Assembly: GCA_001579985.1 (NCBI GenBank)
Contig: LRSR01014839.1
Span: forward strand, 1-38,680
Direction: 5' to 3'
DNA from: Hypsibius dujardini
Lineage: Eukaryota > Tardigrada > Eutardigrada > Parachela > Hypsibiidae
Length of the DNA stretch: 38,680 bases
Positions within the stretch are counted from its first letter, which is position 1. Each line of letters starts with the position of its first letter. The position numbers and the translations under genes are program-made. Of the stretch, positions 31,053 through 38,680 are shown piece after piece. The notes under the pieces were generated by a model, which saw only the letters and a list, made by a program, of their open reading frames with translations, had not been told where the DNA came from and ran no database searches.

Positions 31053-34000
31053 TTAAACCTCAGAGTCACTACTTTCCATGTCTAGCTCTCTGAAATGGAT
31101 GTCCATTAGTTGCAGCAGCTCTTTACAACTTTTAGGTCGCATTTCCGGTCGGTTCTGCAGGCTGGATTCGAAGACCGCCCGTACCGCGCCCGAAGCCTTG
31201 GTGATGGAGGCAGGAAGGTCCGGAGAAGCCTTGAAATTCATCAACGTGTGCAGATCCGGCACGTCCATGTCGTAGAGGAAGCGTCCGGTGAACATCTCGG
31301 TCAGAGTGGCGGCCAATGACCAGATATCGGAGGATTTGGTGGCGACCCGGTACATGGAGTGCCGGCGTGAGATGATGACCAGTTCGGGGGCCATGTACGG
31401 CAGCGAACCGCAGGCGTGTTGGGTGTACATGGCCATGGTGACGTCCAGCGGGGGATCGGAGAAGACCTTGCTGATGCCGAAGTCGGTGACCATGGCTTCT
31501 CGGGTGTTCTTGTCGATCTGCAAAAGCGGTGGACACATTAAGCGCGGTGGACACATTAAAATCAACAGTGAAGTGAAGTGAACAGGGGAAGTGATAGAAA
31601 TGGCAAGTAGAACAACGTCTAATTTCATGCTGCTCTATTCCTTAGCAGAGCAATTTAAAATGTACTATATAGCATGAGCTTCTGCAGTTACGTGTTTGCC
31701 CTCTCGAATCCTATACATGTAGACTCTCCAGCAACACTGGCTCAGGAGCTTTTTAGCTTGTGGATTAATCACTGACAACTTAATCAGCCATCCTACCAGA
31801 ATGTTATGCGGTTTGATGTCCTGGTGGATGATTTTCGCATCGTCGTGCAGATACCGAATAGCGTCGCAGACCTGTTTGGCAATATCGATCTTTTCCCCCA
31901 CCGATAGGTGCTACAACAATAATACAAATAATAATAAAATATCACAACTAAAAGCAGCGTTTGAACAAAAGTTTCGCAGTCCGTTTCCACATACAGCTGT
32001 GGCGGAGTTACTTCTTCAGCCCACATCCAAACCCTTGCGCCCACAAATGAGTGGACTCGCGGGAATGAGAGTGAACTGAAGAAGTAACTCCGCCCCCATC
32101 GCTGTATGAGTTACGCCTTGAGGCCTGTAGCTTACGAGTTTGAAACCGAAGACGCATTGGTGGAGGTTCGGTCCGTCGATGAACTTGAGCACAATATAAG
32201 CGTTCAGGTTGAGCTGGTCTGCGTCGTTAAAAGAGACGCCCAAAAACTGGACAATATGCGGATGATTGACGCTCCTGTTGATGAATAACAAAATTTCTCT
32301 TTTTTATATTCTCTTCACAACAAATTTGCTTCATTTATCTTCCCTCATCATTTCGCTTGGAATTTACTCATTATAGTCGATGCTTGGAGTCAGGCCGTAG
32401 CCTGACTCCAAGCAATTCAATCGAGTTTGTATAATAATTAAATGCAAGAAGTGAAATTAATTAATAATAATGAACAATTGAAATGATAAGTTATAAGAAA
32501 TAATAAATAGGGATGCTGGTAGTTAACTGTTACCCATGGCGGTCAGCTTCTTTGAGAGCATCGAGGTGGGTCTCCTGACCGTCCGGTGAATCGTCACATT
32601 TGATCACCTTGACCGCGCAATTGCTACCGTTCCATTTTGCGCGGTAGACCGTCCCGAAACCGCCCTTACCAATTTTGCCCCCGAAATGAAGTTCCTGATA
32701 AGGGATAAACCTCCGACTCGTTCCTGCATTCAAACCAGAGATGCCTTATTAAAACAATCACGTCAGAAATTATTAATCAAACCGGGCGACCTGCTTGTTA
32801 CTTTTTAGCAAAAGCTCAAGAAAAGGAATGCTGGAAATTCAATATTTTGATATCCAAATTTTTAACAGATTGACGTGAAGACTCATGTTCATCAACTGCA
32901 TTACTCTTCTCAACTCCCTCAGCTTTTGCTTTGCTTATAAAACTCACTAAGACATAACAACCGCAGTATTTTTAAGATCTGTAATATCTTTTCCTTAAAA
33001 GTTGTGTTTTAAATTGCTGAGGAAGAGTAAAGAATTTCCTTGTGTGCACAACTAAACAACCATCCGCGAAGCTTGTATTTTTTAAAACTGTCAGAAGTCA
33101 ACAGCCATCACAAGAGTTTATCATATGACAGTGTATTTGATGCAATAGTTTTTAACGCTACTTAAATCGAAAAAAAAGTATTTTCATCGATAAGTTAAAA
33201 CAATTATAAAGACTGGCAACTAAAACTTTTAGACCAAAAACAATGAGTAAAGACTGGTTTCTATAGCAGAGCCGCGAACCTAATTATTTTGTTTATAAAA
33301 CTGGCTAACGAACATAAAATATTGACATAATGACATCCCCCCTTCCCTCAGGGGCAAAATGTTTTATGCTTTTTACATGTTAAACCTTGTCCTCTCCCCC
33401 TTTTTTTTCAGCCCCTCTAGCAGGCTTGATATTCCCCCCACCCGTCCGGGCCGACCTCAATCCGCCACTGGATGAAAAAGCGCACTTACGGAGCGGCGCA
33501 ATTCGGCTTGGATTTGGGCTCGCTGGACGTGGCAATCTCTTCACGTCATCCACACCAGCATTCTTGTAGGGTTCCTTTCTTAAAATCAAAACAGAACTGG
33601 ACGGTTGTTCCTGATCCACCTCAACAGACACCTGATCAGCCGGAGTCGGTTCGATCGAACCGATCACGTCTACCGGTTCCACGGGGATTTGCAATCCATT
33701 CGGACTGTCACGTGGATTGTCGTTAACCTCAACAGGTGACGACACTACGTCCAGGTTATTATTATTGGGCTTGTGCGGAAGGAGCGCCGAATGTGCTGAA
33801 TGTCCCATAGAATCGTGTGGCTTCGCGGGATGCACAACGTTAACCAAATCCGGTTCGCTAGAACTCGTCCTCGGTGGATGAGAAGTCCCTTGCAGGAGTT
33901 TGACGACTTTTGGATTGAGTACGAGAAGGTCTTTGGCGGTTTTGACGGTGATGGTGCAGTCGGGTGTCTGGCCTGCGAGGAAGCATTCACAGCCGATGTG

Positions 34001-35313
34001 AGTGACAATCGCACTTTTTCCGAGGTTGCGGAGGATTTCCGGCGGACATCCGCCGTACGACACCGTTTGGTGGCGGTCTACAACGGCCTTGCTGATGGCG
34101 ATTTCCACGGTATCACCGACATGGACCGCTTGAGAGTTGATATCGTGAACTGAAAAATATTATTTCAACTGCGTCATGTTTCTAATCTTAACGCCTTCTG
34201 TAGTACTCCTACGCATCAGTCCGGGCTTTTTAACATGAGGCCTTAAAATCAATATCCAATCACTAAATCATATTTGATAATCATTGCCTAATTGTTAAAA
34301 ATCCAAGGTAGATGATACAAAAAATGTATTTTCGTAACTAAGTAATGGATCGACAAGTTCAACAGATTGGGCCATGTTGTCAGTTAAATGTTTGCACTAA
34401 TCTGAGAAATTTTCCCACAAGTATCTTGGGACGATAAGATTCACGCTGTGTATTACAGTATCCGTTGTAAAATCGTACGTACCCATTGTTATTTTGGATA
34501 ACACTCGAGTGTCGACGGTCCACGAAGATCCTGCCAGGTACACCACCGGATGGCACTCATTATCGTAGAATTTCAGGACTGCCGCGTGGCCGGCGAAACG
34601 GGAAATATCCCCGGAGGAGCTTTCGTAAACGAGACCGCCCAAAATCACCTCATCATTGATCAGTCGCACCGCGTCTCCAGCCTGGATGGGGACCTCTTCC
34701 GCATCTACTCCCACGTAGTCATCTGAAAATGAGCAGCAACATTAAAGAAAATATCTCCAAGACTTTCCCAAATAAGTCAAAATTTATCAATTAAAAAAAT
34801 ATCAACTCCAAGATCATATGCTTTTGCTTTGGAGTTTAGGTGCTTGACCGTAGGGGAATTAGAAATTATTTATTAGTATAATATTTTTTAGATTCATGAA
34901 ATTTTAAAGCTTCCTATGAAATTATATAAAATGGGCGTAAGCGGAGTTCGCGTGGTCTGGAAAATACCTTGAGATAGCCGGTCTACGGCTTTCGGGTTGA
35001 TGTGCCGATACTTTTTGTGGGCACTTCCAAAATATCCGAAGTCAACGGTCAAGACCCCTTCCATATCGATGAACGTGACCAGTCCTCGTTGGCCACTCAC
35101 ATTGTCCAGACTGTCAATGTGCTTTCCAATACCCTTCTGTAAGGCCTTCACGACGGCTTTATCTTTCAGCAACTGAATCACACTTCCGGCCCGTAACAGC
35201 TGGTCATTTCGGTCCCAGGCCGGACCGGATTGGACCTCACCGACATAGCCGCTATCAAGGATGTTCCCCACTTGATGCAACAGATCCCGCAAAAATGGTG
35301 TCGTCCCAGACAT
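31053..35313 (-). CDS. SH3_15 (Mib/HERC2-like) repeats plus TKL-like protein kinase, seven exons
   Basis: Exons 35313-34968, 34722-34483, 34149-33490, 32723-32534, 32274-32136, 31910-31797 and 31517-31053 (minus); all junctions are GT..AG in phase. From ATG 35313 they give 717 residues. Three repeats of Mind bomb/HERC2-like SH3_15 type lie at about 42-112, 128-193 and 205-282, each ending in a short aliphatic/NPK-like strand (HINPKAV, WTVDTRVL, LVLNPKVV). A Pro/Ser-rich linker (about 287-416) leads to a complete kinase (about 423-710): GKGGFG loop, Lys454, HQD with Asp556 and Asn561, DFG 575-577, APE 606-608, Asp627 in SSDIWSL. The catalytic residues look intact; the family is closest to TKL/RIPK-like Ser/Thr kinases. 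It lies 105 bp downstream of the ankyrin exons on the same strand and is probably part of the same transcript, but that junction does not phase cleanly, so I give the two parts separately. Confidence 0.82.
31990..32108. repeat. 119-bp inverted-repeat element (MITE-like) in a kinase intron
   Basis: Arms 31990-32019 and 32076-32108: catacagc, then ggcggagttacttcttcag, reverse-complemented with a short gap. It sits in the intron between kinase exons 32274-32136 and 31910-31797. No target duplication seen. Confidence 0.7.
32381..32414. repeat. Perfect 15-bp stem, 4-nt loop hairpin
   Basis: TGCTTGGAGTCAGGC, loop cgta, GCCTGACTCCAAGCA. The stem is uninterrupted and GC-rich in an AT-rich intron (32275-32533) of the minus-strand kinase gene. 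Confidence 0.9.
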
Positions 35314-35427
35314 TTCTAATAATTAAACATTGAAGACCAAAATTCAAACAATTTCAAAAAATGCTTGAGAAACTGGAAATCTTGCAGTTTTTCGTAAATA
35401 AGTTTCATCTCAGCAATTTCAACTTAC

Positions 35428-37876
35428 ACATAGTTTACATTTTAAATTTGTTAAGGCTGCGTAGGAAATTGGGTGTGCACCTTTTAGTTTGAAGACGAGA
35501 CCACGGATGTGCTCTTTTTGGGAAGTGGTCAAACTGTCCATGAGAAGGTCGCAGAAATCGTCATGCCCTCCAAGTACAGCTTGCCGGTAGGCGTTCACCA
35601 ATTGGTCGATGGTGTAGATCATGGAGCGTTGATCGGCCAACAGGATTTTACCAACTTGGACGTTTCCGTGTCGAGCTGGTGCGGACAAGAGAATAAAATG
35701 AGTCACGAATTAAGCAGATCATGGAACCAATACAAACGACATGAAGATGTCTTAATTCGTATAAGCACCTTTATCTATTACATACATCAAACAAGACTGG
35801 CACCAACTGGTCGAGACTCTTACAGTACATGCTTATCGAAAATACGCTCAGCAGATGGACAAATGTAAATTCATTATTATTTTTTATTAAGTTAACACAG
35901 TATAAAATATACCTGCGTGGGTCAGCGCAATCCAGCCGTCCTCATCGGCCTTGTCCACTTCACATCGCACATCGTCCACCAAGCAACGCACGACCGTCGT
36001 TCGTTCCTCTTCCGTGATTCCCGTCGCGTCGGTTGTGATCGCCACCATCAAGGGTGTCAGTTTTTCTTCGCTACTCAAAGCGTTGACCAAAATACTCGGC
36101 TTCTCCAGCAGCAACTTGAGCATGTCCACCAAAATGAACTGTGCAGCTAAATGAAGAGGTGTCAGGCCGGATGTGCGAACATTCACGTCGGTCTCACGTT
36201 TGCTGAGAAGCGCTTGGAGGAGCTCCACGTTTTTCTGCAGGACCGCCACGTGGATCGGCTTGAGGCCGACGTTGTTTAAGGTCTGATTGGGGTTTGAACC
36301 CTCCAGCAGCTGGATCACTTGTCGATCACGCACGGCGTTGTGGCCCAGTAAGGCGTCCAGCAGTTCCGCTGTAAAAGATATTTATTCCGTCGGGACATTT
36401 GGAACGGCAATTAACGAGCAAAATCTTTCCACTTTATTTTCTTACATTTTTTTATTTTCCCAATTTTTTTAAATTAGTCCAACTCACATCAATTCACATC
36501 AAACTGTTCAGCGGGAAACACGTTGGGAGTATACTGTAGTTCTTGCCCTTGGTACTTATAGTTCTCCAACATGAAGTGGAAATTTTACTCGATCACGGTA
36601 AGGAATGACTCAGGGTAGAATATTTTGCCTCGTTCGAATCCGAAATAAACTCGAAATTTAAAAAAGCCGGCGATTATTTGAAAAATGCAAATACTGAAAC
36701 TGTTTTTGCTTGACGTTGACGATGAGCCGACGACAAGCGATGTTATTCGAATAGTAAATTGTGCCCCTGCGAATGGCAGTCGAATTATGCTTACACTATG
36801 GGCATAATTATCTTCCTTATTTAAAATAATACTTTAAAAAATTATAATCAATTTGAATTAGTTCAAATCTTTTGAAAGTAACTAAATTTTTAATTTAATT
36901 TAAATTCATTTTGGAGACGATGATTTTAATTCTGATTGGAAATCCCCTTTGCCCAATTTAAACTGTCCTCTGACATCCAAAAAAGGGTCTGCTGTTACCA
37001 ATCGATTTCAAATTAAATTTGAAGAGGAAGAATGTTAAAAATCGTGAACTTGCAAACTTTTTTCCAAAAACTGAAATTTTCCCAATCAAAATCAGAAAAA
37101 ATGAACCTTCCAGTGTTTTCCGGAGTAAAAAAATCATTATTTTTGATATCATCACTAAAATTGGGCAAATTCACAACAAGAAATTGGAAACATTTTGCCC
37201 TCCTCCTTGTCCTTTGAAACCCGTCCTATGCACTGTAACGAGGGGCGGGGCGAAATGGGAATTTCAGATTCTGATTGCTGGACATTTTTCCCTTAGAAAA
37301 CGTTCCGAAAAAAAACACTTTTTAACAACAAACGTAATCCCCAAATGAACTGATTCATTGACTTGAAAAATTGAGCGTTCTAAACGCGCTGAACGATCCC
37401 ATAATTTATTTGATTTTCATTGTAAGAATAATGAATCCTCTCAATTGATTAAACTAACGCTCCTAGTCAACGCTTTCCAGAGCGGAAATTAATTGAGCAT
37501 TGATTGGCCTAGTAAAAAAATAAATTTAAGCTCGCGGGGGCGAAGTTATCAACCAAATCTATATTCAGTCGTACGAGTACATATCCGGTCTGAAAGAAAA
37601 GGTCTTGCTCGGCCTCCGTCGTATCAATTAAAATTATTAATAATTAGTAATTAAATTAAAGCTTTGACGGAACCAAACACAAAACGGTACCTTACCAATG
37701 GGAGGTGGTCCTTGTACCACAACGCTCTGGACTACGGGATGAGACTCCGACACAGCTTCCTCCGTTGGAGACGTTTGCTGGACAGAAAGGGACTCCTTCC
37801 TCACGATCTTCGGTGCATAAAATTCATTTTGGGGTGCGGGGGTAGCAGCGGGCTGCTTGCCCAGTCTATTACCCAT
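35428..37876 (-). CDS. Myristoylation-type N-terminus and ankyrin repeats, three exons
   Basis: Exons 37876-37696, 36368-35913 and 35675-35428 (minus), joined in phase (ATT G|CG; GCA G|CT), 295 residues before a strong TGT|gtaagt donor. It starts MGNRLGKQ, a good N-myristoylation context (Gly2, basic residues), suggesting membrane attachment, then a Pro/Ser-rich stretch to residue 60. Residues about 61-290 are ankyrin repeats: LKPIHVAVLQKNVELLQALL, then SGLTPLHLAAQ, then EKLTPLMVAI, then DGWIALTHA continued across a splice as ARHGNV. Reading on past the donor would add only Val-Ser and stop. I infer that this is the N-terminal part of the SH3_15/kinase protein: same strand, next exon 105 bp away, complementary domain set. 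A separate 297-residue ankyrin protein cannot be excluded. Intron 1 (1.3 kb) contains a copy of the dispersed repeat. Confidence 0.8.
36945..37330. repeat. Copy D of the dispersed repeat family
   Basis: Near 36999: ccaatcgatttcaaattaaatttgaagaggaagaatg is similar to caatcgattcca followed by atttaaagtagaagagtg of copy C at 13560; a gaggggcggggcgaaatggg word near 37240 corresponds to the GGGCGGAGC core. It lies in intron 1 of the ankyrin/kinase locus. Confidence 0.4.
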
Positions 37877-38157
37877 ATTTCCTTGAAAAGATCAATACTT
37901 TGAAAAATGGAAATTCCAGTGAAATATTTGTCGCAAAAAAATGACAGAAGAGTGAGTATTCTGGTCCAAAACAGGAATTGAACAGACTTCAAACCAGAAA
38001 TAATCAACAAACCGCAGTCAATGTAACTGCCCACCTTGCTGCGACCAAGCCTCCGCTTCCTAGTATCGTCACAATAAGCCATCCACGAAGGGTCGCTATC
38101 GGTAACCACTCTTTTGCTGATAGACTCTGCAAACAAAGTTCGTGCGTTTATAACATT
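37877..38157. other. 5' flank of the ankyrin/kinase locus
   Basis: Upstream of the minus-strand start at 37876. No certain TATA box or initiator; the frames here are unsupported. Promoter function is inferred from position only. Confidence 0.35.
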
Positions 38158-38429
38158 AAGCAATATGCGCCATGACACAAACTCCTTTTCCTCGACACGA
38201 AGACACGAGGCGCTCGATTGTGGAACAAAAAGCGAAACAGACCAATGATAACACTTCGTGTGTTGTGCGCTCGTGTGTTGCTGCACACAACTTCACGAGG
38301 AAATGCCGATTCGCTCGTGAATTGGTGAGCCGTTGGTGTGACTCGCACACGATCTCACGATCAGTCGCACATCGTGTCTTCGTGTCGTCGTCTTCGGAAA
38401 AGGACTCTGTGTTATGGCGCATATTGCTT
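38158..38429. mobile_element. 272-bp MITE with about 35-bp terminal repeats and ATT duplication
   Basis: The left end AAGCAATATGCGCCATGACAC, continuing through ctccttttcc, pairs with the right end ggaaaagg ... gttatggcgcatattgctt with few mismatches; ATT flanks both sides (38155-38157, 38430-38432). The interior is GC-richer than its surroundings with repeated cgtgtcttcgtg-type words. A 3-bp AT-only duplication fits a Harbinger-type non-autonomous element, though its ends differ from the element at 4185. Confidence 0.8.
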
Positions 38430-38680
38430 ATTTATCTGTTAATCGCGGAGACGGCACACAAAGGGGTACGTTGGGTGCAAAGTACGGTAGAACATATCCC
38501 AGATACGGCTATCGTTGTACGAGAGAACCCACGAGGGGCTTCCGTAATACGGAAGCACAAACTTGGCTGATGCGTTTTCTTGCAATTAAATTTTGGGTAA
38601 GTCTCAATTAATAAATAAAGAAACTAAAGAACCATTTGCGCTTAATTTCGACTAAATCTTGCGGCTAATGCAAAATTTAG
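38430..38680. other. Window end, no supported gene
   Basis: A plus-strand frame runs through here to a possible donor (ttttgg|gtaagt near 38596), but its start lies in the MITE and no family is recognisable. A palindrome gcttccgta-a-tacggaagc is at 38540-38558. Confidence 0.35.

Noticed and set aside
31132-31554. 140-residue His/Arg-rich minus-strand frame
   Set aside because: Shadow of the kinase C-lobe exon in another frame.
36600-36655. gttcgaatcc word suggesting a tRNA T-loop
   Set aside because: No matching acceptor stem, D-loop or anticodon arm around it.
38172-38570. 132-residue plus-strand frame at the right end
   Set aside because: Most of it lies within the inverted-repeat MITE, and the remainder shows no family signature.

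Overview
This is eukaryotic, intron-rich DNA from an invertebrate metazoan. Introns follow GT..AG rules and split codons consistently, 3' ends carry AATAAA signals, and the intergenic DNA is AT-rich and full of small DNA transposons. The two divergent rhodopsin-type receptors (HRPLR after TM1, degenerate DRY, NP followed by FxW in TM7) resemble the large lineage-specific GPCR families of tardigrades, so a tardigrade is my best guess at moderate confidence. There are no tRNA, rRNA, CRISPR or prokaryotic features.

Layout. At 0.5-0.8 kb (minus) lies the last exon of a secreted Gly/Tyr-rich protein. Two paralogous 7TM receptors are on plus: receptor 1 (3501-9958) and receptor 2 (14565-18740). Receptor 1 intron 1 holds a complete 3.6-kb PIF/Harbinger transposon (4185-7820) with identical 36-bp terminal inverted repeats, a two-exon DDE transposase and a convergent three-exon Myb/trihelix-like partner gene whose stop codon overlaps the transposase stop. 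Introns of both receptors also hold foldback repeats. At 20772-25771 (plus) an eight-exon gene encodes two kinase domains in tandem: a MAP3K-like domain with its main catalytic motifs, then a clear pseudokinase. Its introns are packed with CAGA or TCTG arrays whose orientation alternates. A 144-bp mariner-type MITE follows 8 bp after its stop codon and carries a polyA signal. At 26285-27067 (minus) is a two-exon secreted Cys-rich protein. A 549-bp inverted-repeat element with a short ORF lies at 28590-29138. From 37876 down to 31053 (minus) runs a locus of ten exons: a myristoylation-type N-terminus, ankyrin repeats, three Mind bomb/HERC2-like SH3_15 repeats and an intact TKL-like kinase. One splice junction (35.3-35.4 kb) is unresolved, so it may be one gene or two. 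A further MITE lies at 38158-38429.

The genes are not an operon or a single pathway. The common thread is signalling (two receptors, two unusual kinases) in a landscape remodelled by DNA transposons and foldbacks, many of them inside introns and therefore transcribed. The most unusual items are the KEG-like ankyrin/SH3_15/kinase combination, the active-plus-pseudo tandem kinase with complementary intronic arrays, and the intact nested Harbinger. All gene models come from reading splice signals and phases by eye; none has been tested against transcripts or databases.
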